51,688 nucleotides of DNA from Acidithiobacillus montserratensis. Its GTDB lineage: Bacteria > Pseudomonadota > Gammaproteobacteria > Acidithiobacillales > Acidithiobacillaceae. The DNA lies in the NCBI RefSeq assembly GCF_018853465.1, contig NZ_JABBOU010000005.1, forward strand, positions 1 through 51,688. The letters are read 5' to 3'. This document shows positions 23,794 through 32,600 of the stretch, one piece after another; the stretch's first letter is position 1; the number at the start of each line of letters is the position of its first letter. Below the pieces are notes generated by a model, which was given only the letters and a program-made list of their open reading frames with translations, searched no databases and was not told where the DNA came from. Made by a program: the position numbers and the translations under genes.

Positions 23794-24963
23794 CTACGAT
23801 TTTTTCGAAACGTCATTTACGGATGGGCTATGGCCCAGCTCTTGCCGTAGGTGCTGCAGCAATGTGTCAGGACCTTCATACCCTTCATATTGCGCCACCA
23901 TGCGGCCCACCGGGTTGACCAACAATACTGCGGGGGGGCCGAACAATTGGAAATGATGGAGCAGCTGACGTGAGGCAGCATCACTCGCCGTCACATCAAC
24001 CCGAATCAGGGTGACTGATTGCAATGCCTTTTCAACCCGGCGATTGTCATAGGTTTCGACATCCATACGCTGACATTCCACGCACCATCGCGCCCAAAAA
24101 TCCACCAGGACCGGATGCCCCTTGGCGGACGCCAAGGCGGTGTATAATTGCGTGAGGCTACGAACGACGGTAAAGCGTGGGAGTTGATTCTGGGGCGCTG
24201 AGGTTGTCACGCCGGCTGGGGCGACAAAAGGTCTCAGCGGTTCCAGAACCTGAGAACCACCGGCCAGTGCCCCGACACCCAAGGTCAGGCCATAGGCGAA
24301 GACGAGTAAACCCAGCCCCTGAAAAAAACGCGGCCAGCCCCCGGAATTGGCCGTAAAAGCCCCCATAAAGACGCCAGAGATGATGGCCAGTGCGGACCAT
24401 AACGCCAGACTGACGGTTCCTGGCACAATACGTGACAGGAACCAGATGGCCACGCCCAGCAGAACGACGCCAAAAACCGCTTTGACGGTATCCATCCAGG
24501 CACCGGCCTTCGGCAGGAAATGCCCTGCAGAGGTACCGATAATCAACAGGGGTACACCCATGCCCAGTGCCAGCAGGAACAAGGCCAATCCGCCCATGAA
24601 CAGGTTTCCCGTATGGGCGATGAACAGCAGGGCACCGGCGAGGGGGGCGGCAATACAGGGACCGACGATCAACGCAGAAAGTATCCCCATGACAAAGGCA
24701 CTGGAAAAGTGCCCGCCCTTCCCATAACGGGACAGGCGGGATTGGATGGCGCTGGGCACCTGCAATTCATAGAAGCCGAACATGGATAGGGCCAGGACGA
24801 CAAATAATGCACTGAACCCACTGATTACCCAGGGACTTTGAAAGAACGCCTGTAGATAGGACCCGGTGACAGCCGCAATGACTCCGGCAATGGCGTACGT
24901 CACGGCCATGCCCAGCACATAGGCCAATGAAGTCCAAAAAGCATGGCGTCGGGATTGCTTCAC
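23794..24963 (-). CDS. DsbD-like membrane and thioredoxin part, first helix missing
   Basis: 389 residues if begun at GTG 24963, which overlaps the stop of the upstream frame (GTGA); the frame is open back to 25041. It aligns by eye to E. coli DsbD from the loop before membrane helix 2 (KQSRRHAFWTSLAYVLGMAVTYAIAG) through the C-terminal thioredoxin domain (WARWCVECQRMD, active site CVEC). The second membrane cysteine is present (GPCIAAPLAGALLFI). The first helix with its T-P-C-V-L-P-M cysteine is absent from either frame. Without that partner the normal transmembrane thiol relay should fail. It is either a decayed gene or a rearranged, translationally coupled one. Confidence 0.75.
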   Translation of the reverse strand: MKQSRRHAFWTSLAYVLGMAVTYAIAGVIAAVTGSYLQAFFQSPWVISGFSALFVVLALSMFGFYELQVPSAIQSRLSRYGKGGHFSSAFVMGILSALIVGPCIAAPLAGALLFIAHTGNLFMGGLALFLLALGMGVPLLIIGTSAGHFLPKAGAWMDTVKAVFGVVLLGVAIWFLSRIVPGTVSLALWSALAIISGVFMGAFTANSGGWPRFFQGLGLLVFAYGLTLGVGALAGGSQVLEPLRPFVAPAGVTTSAPQNQLPRFTVVRSLTQLYTALASAKGHPVLVDFWARWCVECQRMDVETYDNRRVEKALQSVTLIRVDVTASDAASRQLLHHFQLFGPPAVLLVNPVGRMVAQYEGYEGPDTLLQHLRQELGHSPSVNDVSKKS

Positions 24964-25502
24964 CGTCCAGTGATAGGTCCTGTCGTCGCCAAAACAACGG
25001 ATCGGGTTGCGACGGGGTAACACACCCCCGCATTGGCACACCCCTGAAAACTGCTGGTTACCGTGATCTGTTTTGGCGTTTTTCCCGTGAAATGGACAGG
25101 AACCCGAATCGTCGTGGTATCTCCCTCATATACGGCCAGCGTACCTACGCCGGGAATGTGCATCGGTTTGCCCGGGGGCAGGGTATAGGCGGCCAAATGG
25201 GCCGTGTTGGGCGCGATCCTCAAGGTGATACGATTGCGATAGAGATGATAATGGGGTGCCGCTATCCACTGAAGGACCAGGATATCGTTTGCCGCCATTC
25301 GCGCTTTGAAGCGGAATGCCTGAGCAGGTGCCAGAAACGGCGAGGCACTGATAGCCCCTCTTGTCACAAAAGTGGGATTGGCAAAGGCTGGCGGAGAAAG
25401 CAACAGCCCCAACGGAACCACGAATAACCAAAGGATCCAGAAAAGGAAGGCATATCCGATCAGTTTGAATTTCCGTCTAAAAATCAAAAAGTTCATGGTC
25501 AA
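24960..25502 (-). CDS. DsbD N-terminal periplasmic (alpha) domain on its own
   Basis: 180 residues: an N-terminal membrane/signal segment (about 12-40), then the immunoglobulin-like DsbD alpha domain, with the redox cysteines in GCANAGVCYPVATRSVV. In most bacteria this domain continues into the eight-helix domain; here it ends ITGR-stop just after the Cys pair, and the membrane part follows in another frame. It overlaps the DsrE-like gene by 4 bp (ATGA). It would pass electrons from the membrane domain to the two DsbG-like proteins, if a working membrane domain exists. Confidence 0.75.
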   Translation of the reverse strand: MTMNFLIFRRKFKLIGYAFLFWILWLFVVPLGLLLSPPAFANPTFVTRGAISASPFLAPAQAFRFKARMAANDILVLQWIAAPHYHLYRNRITLRIAPNTAHLAAYTLPPGKPMHIPGVGTLAVYEGDTTTIRVPVHFTGKTPKQITVTSSFQGCANAGVCYPVATRSVVLATTGPITGR

Positions 25503-25837
25503 AAGCAGACAACCTCATCCGCACTGCTGATCCAGGCCGACAGCGCCTTCATGGAACTGCTGCTGACACCGGCCGGTAATGTATCTATGCCCTGCGCCTT
25601 TAAAGAACTGCCGCAGCACTCGACAGTCAGGCCCAATGCCAACAATTCTGCAAACAGCTGCCGTGTGCGTTCAGAAACCTGATCCATATTTCTCAGGAGT
25701 AGCACGCCCTGACCAGCAAGAAACAAGCGCACTTCTTTGTCATCGGCCAACATGGCACCGGCGAGACGAACGGCCGTATCGGCGCGCGGGTTTTCCTCAT
25801 CAGGACCGGCATGCAGAATGATTAATGCGTTGCTCAT
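25499..25837 (-). CDS. DsrE/TusD-like sulfur-relay family protein
   Basis: 112 residues with the DsrE fold: ALIILHAGPDEENPRADTAVRLAGAM, DDKEVRLFLAGQGVLLL and the conserved-cysteine region LTVECCGSSLKAQGI, ending in ADEVVCF. DsrE-family proteins carry persulfides or mobilise sulfur; some are membrane-linked. The Cys pair at about residues 74-75 is where the sulfur-binding Cys is expected. It is cotranscribed with the dsbD parts and the MFS gene (15 bp from the latter), which hints at handling of sulfur or thiols exported to the periplasm. The substrate is unknown. Confidence 0.8.
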   Translation of the reverse strand: MSNALIILHAGPDEENPRADTAVRLAGAMLADDKEVRLFLAGQGVLLLRNMDQVSERTRQLFAELLALGLTVECCGSSLKAQGIDTLPAGVSSSSMKALSAWISSADEVVCF

Positions 25838-25852
25838 AGTAAAAGCTCCTGT

Positions 25853-27118
25853 TCAGCCCGTTCGGGGATGGGTTTCCTGGACTGCAAAGGCAATCCATAA
25901 GCCCGACAGGGCGACAATACCGGCAGTCACCCAAATGGCGGGCAGGATTTTGTCACTCCACTGGGCGACCAGACCGAGAATCACCCCGCCAATGGCATAA
26001 CCGGTATCCCGCCAATAACGATAAGTCCCGAGGATACGACCCCGCTCCAGGGGGGGCGCCACATCGGACATGGCAGCAATCAGATTGGGGTAAAGCAAGG
26101 CCATACCTAGCCCCATCAGCGCAGCGGTAGCCATCCAGGCGGAGAAATGGCTCACCAGTGCGGTGCCTGCCAGCCCTGCGGACAAGAGAGCAAAGCCCAT
26201 CAGCACCGGGGGGCGGCGACCCAGGCGATCAGCCAGATGCCCCGTCCAGAACTGGCAAAGTCCCCAGACCATGGCATAGGTTCCGGTAATCCAGCCAATC
26301 GCTATCACGCCCAGCCCATGAAAGGTGAAAAAAACCGGAAACAGCACCCAGACCAGGGTATCCGCAATTTTGTTGGCGACCCCGCCCTGGCAGAGCGCCC
26401 GATAGGTCCGGTCCTGAAAGGATACCTGCAGAAAAGTACTGCCCATACTTCGGGCCGGGGATGCTCCCGGGATGGCAGCTCCATGCCGGGTATGTTCGGC
26501 ACGCACCCAGTGAATGGTATCTTCCATCCACAGCAGCAGGACCAGTGCCAATGCAATCACGACCAGACCAAAAACCAGCAAGGCCCAGCGCGGACCATAC
26601 AGCACCGCCAGATATCCTGTAGCCAGCCCTGCCAGACCCACAGCGATGTAGCCCATGGCTTCATTGATACCTACCGCCAGACCCCGTTGATGATTGGCCG
26701 AGAGATCAATCTGACTGGTCACCGTCATGGTCCAGGTAAAGGCCTGGTTGAATCCCAGGAAGACGTTGGCGGCAATGATCCACCACCAGTTGGGCGCGAA
26801 GAAAATCAGGATGGGAATGGGAATGCCTGCTATCCAGCCGATGAAAAGCACCCTTTTACGACCGATACGATCAGATAGGCCACCCGCCACGAAATTCAAG
26901 GCCCCTTTGACCAGACCGAAGGCAATGACAAAGGAGGCCAGGAAGAAAAAAGCGTGGCTATTCACGCCAAAATGCGCGGACATGGCGGGCAGCACATTGC
27001 GTTCCATGCCAATGACCAGTCCTACAAAAAACACCTGCACTGTCTGCAGCAGAAACTGACCACGATTATGGGCAATACCCCGTTGATACCGGGAAGCGGG
27101 TGCCGCAGCAGCAGTCAT
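25853..27118 (-). CDS. MFS transporter in the ArsR-controlled operon
   Basis: 421 residues with 12 predicted helices and MFS motif A-like loops (GGLSDRIGRKRVLF after helix 2 and HLADRLGRRPPVL in the second half). A central loop of about 45 residues separates the halves. It overlaps arsR by 4 bp (ATGA), so the regulator and transporter are coupled. Regulator class and the neighbouring thiol genes suggest export of a metal(loid), sulfur species or thiol-reactive compound. No substrate-specific motif is recognised. Confidence 0.85.
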   Translation of the reverse strand: MTAAAAPASRYQRGIAHNRGQFLLQTVQVFFVGLVIGMERNVLPAMSAHFGVNSHAFFFLASFVIAFGLVKGALNFVAGGLSDRIGRKRVLFIGWIAGIPIPILIFFAPNWWWIIAANVFLGFNQAFTWTMTVTSQIDLSANHQRGLAVGINEAMGYIAVGLAGLATGYLAVLYGPRWALLVFGLVVIALALVLLLWMEDTIHWVRAEHTRHGAAIPGASPARSMGSTFLQVSFQDRTYRALCQGGVANKIADTLVWVLFPVFFTFHGLGVIAIGWITGTYAMVWGLCQFWTGHLADRLGRRPPVLMGFALLSAGLAGTALVSHFSAWMATAALMGLGMALLYPNLIAAMSDVAPPLERGRILGTYRYWRDTGYAIGGVILGLVAQWSDKILPAIWVTAGIVALSGLWIAFAVQETHPRTG

Positions 27119-27471
27119 GACGGTTCCTTGCGCAAGGGGACCACTTCAGCCAGCTTTTGCCGACTGGCAACGGTCAGGTCCATCTGTTCGAGGATCAGGT
27201 GGCGCACGATTTCACAGGTCTGCAGTACCTCGGAGCTGGTGAGGCGGTAATGACAGAAGGTGCCGCACTTGTCGCAATGCACCAGACCGCGTGCTTTCAG
27301 AATACTCAAATGTTGAGAGACATTGGCCTTGGACAGGCCGGTCAATTCCGTCAACTCCCCGGCCGTATGCTGTTTCTCTCCGAGATAATGGATGATTTCC
27401 AGGCGCTTGGGATGGGCCAGGGCCGCAAAAACCTCGGCAAACAGGGCAAAGCGCACTGTATCCGTATTCAT
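27115..27471 (-). CDS. ArsR/SmtB-family repressor
   Basis: 118 residues with the ArsR winged helix: FAALAHPKRLEIIHYLGEKQHTAGEL, recognition helix LSKANVSQHLSILKARGLV. Three cysteines in HCDKCGTFCHYRL lie in or next to the wing, and one more in QTCEIV; such thiols could bind a metal or sense reactive sulfur. They are not at the classic ArsR CVC position. The start at 27471 overlaps the stop of a short upstream ORF; a longer in-frame start at 27504 has no better site. A promoter and an inverted repeat lie upstream at 27613-27667. It likely represses its own operon. Confidence 0.88.
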   Translation of the reverse strand: MNTDTVRFALFAEVFAALAHPKRLEIIHYLGEKQHTAGELTELTGLSKANVSQHLSILKARGLVHCDKCGTFCHYRLTSSEVLQTCEIVRHLILEQMDLTVASRQKLAEVVPLRKEPS

Positions 27472-27542
27472 GCTGCCGCGCCCAGATTGACGGCCACGAT
27501 GCATGCCGTCGCGGCTAGTCGCTGCAGCATCTTGACGACCAT
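27468..27542 (-). CDS. Possible 24-residue leader ORF before arsR
   Basis: From ATG 27542 the short frame MVVKMLQRLAATACIVAVNL ends at a TGA that overlaps the arsR start (ATGA). The peptide is hydrophobic with basic residues at the start. There is no good ribosome-binding site, and so short a frame may be chance. It is listed because its stop coincides with the arsR start. Confidence 0.25.
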   Translation of the reverse strand: MVVKMLQRLAATACIVAVNLGAAA

Positions 27543-27612
27543 TTTCTGAAAACTCGATAAGGCAAGATCAGCATCACTATGTAGACGAAAAAACATGAGA
27601 TACCCATGATCA

Positions 27613-27667
27613 AATAGTTAATAAATTACGCAACTATTAGTCTAGATAATGTCCTGATTATTGTCAA
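27613..27667 (-). promoter_or_regulatory. arsR operon promoter and operator
   Basis: Read leftward, -35 TTGACA (27662-27667), a 17-bp spacer and -10 TAGACT (27639-27644). Directly downstream lies the inverted repeat AATAGTT...AACTATT (27613-27638) over the expected start of transcription, a normal operator position for an ArsR repressor. The rest of the 312-bp gap up to 27783 shows only a TATAAT hexamer six bases ahead of the next gene. Confidence 0.6.
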
Positions 27668-27783
27668 TCACATAGCGCAGCGTGTGCTTTTCCATCGGAA
27701 ACCAGTGCTATTACTCTTGCGCAGCGAGACACATCACTACACACTGCTCTGCAACTACCCTTGTATCCTCTACTTATAATGAT

Positions 27784-28845
27784 ATGAATCTTATTCAGAA
27801 TCTCCGACGTCCGGGGGTGCCTGCAGCGATACTCTCCGCCCTGCTCTTCGGTGCCAGCACGCCGCTGGCCAAAGTGCTGCTGACGACTGTGAACCCATGG
27901 ATGCTCGCCGCCTTACTGTACCTGGGTTCCGGTTTGGGACTCAGTGCCTATCGGCTGATCCGCCGTAGTCCGCGCGTTCATTTATCTCCTGGAGATGCCT
28001 TCTGGTTTGCTGCATCCATATTGGCAGGGGGCATCATCGCTCCCGTACTCTTCCTGTTCGGGCTGCAGGGTGCTGTCGCGGCCAATGCCGCTTTGCTGCT
28101 CAATGCCGAATCTGTATTTACCACCCTGCTGGCCTGGTTGGTGTTCAAGGAAAATTTTGATCGGCGGATTGCCTGGGGCATGCTCGCCATTGTGCTGGGT
28201 ATGGTGTTATTGAGCTGGCCTGGCGCTGGCACCATGCAGTTTCGGCTCGACCAGTTATGGCCAGCGGCGGCCATCATTGCCGCCTGCTTTGCCTGGGCGA
28301 CCGACAACAACCTGACTCGGAAAGTCTCTCTGACCGACAGCAGCTGGATTGCGGCCAATAAAGGCTGGGTCGCGGGCAGTGTCAATCTGCTCCTCGCTCT
28401 CTGGCTGGGCAGCACGTTTCCGCCCCTGCCGGATGCCATTGCCGCCATGATTCTGGGATTTTTTGCCTACGGAGTCAGTCTGGCCCTGTTTGTACTCGGG
28501 TTACGGTATCTGGGCAGTGCCCGCACCGGAGCCTATTTTTCCAGCGCGCCGTTTTTTGGTGCGCTTCTCAGCGTGATTCTGGGTGCACCCATCACGCCAC
28601 TGTTATTGATAGCTGCGGCGCTGATGGCCTGGGGTATCTGGTTGCATCTGGACGAGCGCCACGATCATGTCCATACCCATGAGGCCCTGGATCATACCCA
28701 CATGCATACCCATGATCTCCACCATCAGCATACCCATGCTTTTCCGGTGGCCCCGGGATCACGCCACAGCCACCCTCATCATCATGAACACCTCACCCAC
28801 AGCCATCCCCATGTGCCGGACATGCACCATTTGCACCGGCACTGA
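27784..28845 (+). CDS. EamA/DMT-family exporter with histidine-rich C-terminal tail
   Basis: 353 residues. Ten membrane helices in two EamA repeats (first PAAILSALLFGASTPLAKVLL, second from about residue 155) and then a cytoplasmic tail of about 60 residues packed with His (DHVHTHEALDHTHMHTHDLH and HSHPHHHEHLTHSHPH). Such tails bind Ni, Co, Zn or Cu and occur in metal exporters and metallochaperones. The ATG at 27784 is only six bases after TATAAT (27775-27780), so the mRNA may be leaderless or the promoter lies elsewhere. A longer in-frame start upstream lacks a membrane-protein-like N-terminus. Metal export is inferred from the tail only. Confidence 0.85.
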   Translation: MNLIQNLRRPGVPAAILSALLFGASTPLAKVLLTTVNPWMLAALLYLGSGLGLSAYRLIRRSPRVHLSPGDAFWFAASILAGGIIAPVLFLFGLQGAVAANAALLLNAESVFTTLLAWLVFKENFDRRIAWGMLAIVLGMVLLSWPGAGTMQFRLDQLWPAAAIIAACFAWATDNNLTRKVSLTDSSWIAANKGWVAGSVNLLLALWLGSTFPPLPDAIAAMILGFFAYGVSLALFVLGLRYLGSARTGAYFSSAPFFGALLSVILGAPITPLLLIAAALMAWGIWLHLDERHDHVHTHEALDHTHMHTHDLHHQHTHAFPVAPGSRHSHPHHHEHLTHSHPHVPDMHHLHRH

Positions 28846-28866
28846 CTTTTTGGCAGTTTCTGCCGT

Positions 28867-29403
28867 TCAACTGGCCGAATAAGGGGCCACCCGAAAAGTT
28901 TCAAAGAGGATATCTACAGCACTATGCTGCGCCCCATGAGCCACCGCATCAAAAATATCCTGATCGGTCCACCCTTGTTTACGCAGTTCTTCTACCTCTG
29001 CATCCGCGACTGAGTGGGGATTGCGCACGGCCCGCACCACATAATCCAGCAGCTGGTTTTCACGGTCTTCAAGAGGGCCATTGCGCGGATTTTTCAGCGC
29101 CTGCTGGATAGCTTCAGGTGCAATACCTGCATTCACCAGTAGGGCCTGATTAAAACCGATGCAAAACTGGCAGTGCCCGTCTTCTGACAGTACATAACGC
29201 AATAAAGCCAGAAAATTGGCCGAAAGGCGGGAATGCTGACCAAAATATCCCAGGAGCTGCATTTGTATGGATAGCAATTTGGGACTGACCCCAAATAACT
29301 GCAGACCTTCTGGAACCCCACCAAATGATTTTTCAATAGCTGCATAGAGCTCTGCCAGCTCGCCAGTGGCTTCTGAAGGGGGAGTCAACGTCAATGTGGT
29401 CAT
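28867..29403 (-). CDS. AhpD-like / carboxymuconolactone decarboxylase family protein
   Basis: 178 residues, all-helical, with SEDGHCQFCIGFNQALLVNAGI. The CxxC motif is that of AhpD-like peroxidase-associated proteins; the His that normally follows (CxxCxxxH) is Asn here, so proton relay may differ. The C-terminal segment DQDIFDAVAHGAQHSAVDILFETF is typical of the family. AGGAGA precedes the ATG at a good distance. It is monocistronic with a palindromic site in its upstream region, and is 21 bp from the convergent His-tailed exporter. Confidence 0.82.
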   Translation of the reverse strand: MTTLTLTPPSEATGELAELYAAIEKSFGGVPEGLQLFGVSPKLLSIQMQLLGYFGQHSRLSANFLALLRYVLSEDGHCQFCIGFNQALLVNAGIAPEAIQQALKNPRNGPLEDRENQLLDYVVRAVRNPHSVADAEVEELRKQGWTDQDIFDAVAHGAQHSAVDILFETFRVAPYSAS

Positions 29404-29439
29404 AATTTTCTCCTGGTCGTGATAGAAAGAATCATGAAG

Positions 29440-29457
29440 ATACCAACTAGACGGTAT
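29440..29457. promoter_or_regulatory. Palindromic operator upstream of the AhpD-like gene
   Basis: ATACCAACTAGACGGTAT is an imperfect 18-bp palindrome (14 of 18 positions symmetric) centred on CTAG, 37 bp upstream of the start, of the kind bound by TetR-type repressors. No TetR gene is nearby. The surrounding 283-bp gap (29404-29686) also holds a tandem 13-bp repeat, TCTCTTGCGGCTC, at 29584-29609. Confidence 0.4.
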
Positions 29458-29686
29458 GCTGTCAAAAAGTGGCGCAATCCCAACATCCGACCGCTTATTA
29501 TTCTGATGTGGGGTCTAGTAACATCACAAATTTCTTTCCAGCATGCAGGTGAGCATGTGAACGACTGGATCTCCTATTTTCCTTCTCTTGCGGCTCTCTC
29601 TTGCGGCTCTGAGCGGCAATGAAAAACTTGTTCAATCAAACGCATCTTTTGCAAGGGTATTCCGGACAGTTCATTTTTTACGCAGA

Positions 29687-32600
29687 TCAGTGCGGCGCAC
29701 GCACTGATCCTTTTTGCAGCACCCGCTCCAGCCAGGCATACAGCGCCGGCATCACCAGCAGGACCAGAGGAATTTCCGCCAGCAGACCGGAAATGATGGC
29801 GATGGCCAAAGGTGCCTGCATCTGCGCCCCGGCACCCAAACCTAAAGCCAGGGGTAAGAGCGCCAGAATGGCGATGATGGCCGTCATCAGCACTGGCCGC
29901 AGCCGCGCCTTTCCTGCCCGCACCAGCTCGTGGGGTTCGGCAGACCGAGTCTCGGCAAAAAAGAAGATCGCCGTTTCCGTCACGATACCGACAATCATGG
30001 TCATCCCGATCATCGCCGTGAGGTTGCGCTCCGTGCCCGTCAACCACAAGCCCACAAAGACGCTGCCCAGAGCCAGGAGAGACGTCGCCAGAATGCTCAG
30101 CACCACCGTAAAACGCTCATAGAGAAAAAGGAGCAATACCGTCACCAGCAGAATGGCCGCCAGCAGTACCAGTGCCAGTTCGCGCATGGATTGCTGCTGT
30201 TCGCGGTACAAACCGCCGTATTGCAGGTAGACGCCATGGGGGAGCTGCAGATGGGCCAGCCGCCCCTTGACCTCGCCCATCACCGTGCTCATGGCCCGAC
30301 CTTCGATTCGGGCCGTCACCGCGACCATGGGTTTGAGGTTTTCCGAGTTCAGTTCTGCCTGCCCAGATTGCATCCGGATTTCTGCCACCTGCCCCAGGGC
30401 CAGATAATGGCCATCGGGAGCAATGATGGGGAGTTGGCGCAGGCGCCGGATCGCATTCCATTGCCCACGTGGAGCGCGAATGCGCACACCGATCATTTCC
30501 TGACCTTGGGGGATCCGGCTGACGACCCGCCCCTCCATCAAGGTGTGCAACTGGCTGGTCACCTCTGCGGGGGTCATTCCCGCGAGGGCCGCCTTTACGG
30601 GATCCACATGGATATCCACCGCATCACCGGCAATGGTGATGCCATCAAAGACCTCTACCACCCCCGGAACCTGGCTGATTTGTGCGGCTACCTGGCGGGC
30701 CAGCTTTTGCAGGATCTGATCGTTCGCACCGAACACCTTGATTTCGATGGGCTGGGGCACCGCCGTCAAGTCGCCGATGAGGTCTTCCATCAGTTGCCCG
30801 GTTTCCACCCGCAACCCTGGAACTTGGTCATGGATCTGCTGACGAACGCTCTGCATCACCTGCCAGATGGAATGTTGTCGCCGGGTCTTGAGGCGAATGA
30901 AAAAATCCCCGGTATTGGCTTCGGTGATACCACCGCCCAACTGCAGTCCGGTGCGCCGCGAATAGCTGGCCACATCCCGATTCTTCGCCAGAATCTGCTG
31001 TACCTGGTCCAGCAGGCGATCGGTTTCCGCCAGGGACGTCCCGGGGGCTGCGGTGTAATCCAGTACGAATCCCCCCTCATCCATGGCGGGCATAAAACCA
31101 CTCCCCACCTGGGTGTAGGACCATCCGCCCAAAATCAGAAAGGCCAGCACAATCCCGGATAAAAATAACGGGCGTTGCAGGAGTTTTTCCAGATGATGGC
31201 CGTACCAGGCACTGAACCAGGACAGAAAACGCCCCTCATGTTCGGCCTTCTCGGCATCCTGTGGGCGCAAAAACAAATCGGCCAGCAGGGGGACGGCCAG
31301 GTACGCCACCAGAAAGGACACCAGGAGTGCTGCGGCAATGGAAATGGCCAAGGCCTGGAAAAAAGCGCCGGTCACGCCCGACAAAAACGCCAGAGGCAGA
31401 AAAATGATGATGGTGGCAGCCGATGACCCGGCCAGGGGTTTACTCATTTCCAAGGCGGAACGCAGAATCGTGCTCGGCTCACCCTCAAGCGGCGCAAGCT
31501 CATCGGGCTTTTGGGTGAGACGACGCATGATGTGTTCGAGCATCACCACGGCATCATCCACCACCAGCCCCACTGCCGCCGCCATGCCCCCCAGGGTCAT
31601 GATATTGAAGCTCTGATGCAACACATAGAGCACCAGCACACTGGCCAAAAGCACGCTGGGCAAGACCAGCGCGACAATGAAAGTCAGCCGCAGATTGCGC
31701 AAAAATACCAGGAGCACCAGCGCCGCCAGGGCGGCGCCGATGAAAATCGCATCGCGCACACTGGAGGCTGCCGCCGTAATCAACTGGCTTTGATCATACC
31801 AGACGCTCAGTTTGACGCCCGGCGGAATACGGCTGGCATCCTGGCGCAACAAGCTACGGATGGCGTGATCGATGGCCACCGTATTGGCCCCCATCTGCTG
31901 CTTGATATTGACCAACACAGCATTTTTGCCATTGGCCGTCACCGTGGTCCATTGAGGTGCGGTTCCCACCTGGATCTGGGCCACGTCGGCCAGGTCCACG
32001 ACTCCGGCCGTACCCGTCTTGAGGACGATATGCTCGATATCCTGGACATTTTTCAGGGGACTTTCGCTCAGAATCTGATAAAGCCGATAATGGCGCTGCA
32101 AACGGCCCACGGCAGTGATAATATTTCCCTTACCCAACGCCTTTTCCACGGCAGCAAGGGTCAGACCATAACTCTGCAGGCGCATGGGGTCCACGACAAC
32201 CTGATATTCCTCACGCTCCCCGCCCTGTACGTCCACCTGCGCCACCCCATGAATGGCCAGCAACAAGGGGCGCAGGTCATATTCGGCATAGCGACGCAGG
32301 GCGACCGCATCCAGGCGGTCCGAGGTCAGAGACAGCCCCAGCACCGGAAATACCGTCGGATCCATCCGCCGGGCCCTAAAGCTGGTGCCGGGTGGCAGGG
32401 CGGGCAAGACCTTGTTGACGGCGGACTCCGCCTGCAAGAGGGCTTCGGTCATATTGCTGCCCCAGGCAAACTGTACCGAAACTTCGGTGGCCCCACGGGC
32501 CGTGGTCGAGCGAATGTGCTGCACACCAGGGACTGCCCGCAAGGCTTGTTCCAACGGTCTGGTCACGTCAATTTCCGTTTGGGGAATGGGCATATTGCCG

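Noticed and set aside
28851..28863. GGCAG-TTT-CTGCC hairpin as terminator between convergent genes
   Set aside because: The T residues precede the stem on the plus strand and there is no T-tract after it on either strand.
29419..29622. 67-codon rightward ORF in the gap before the AhpD-like gene
   Set aside because: No ribosome-binding site, no recognisable feature, and it covers the tandem repeat and palindrome.
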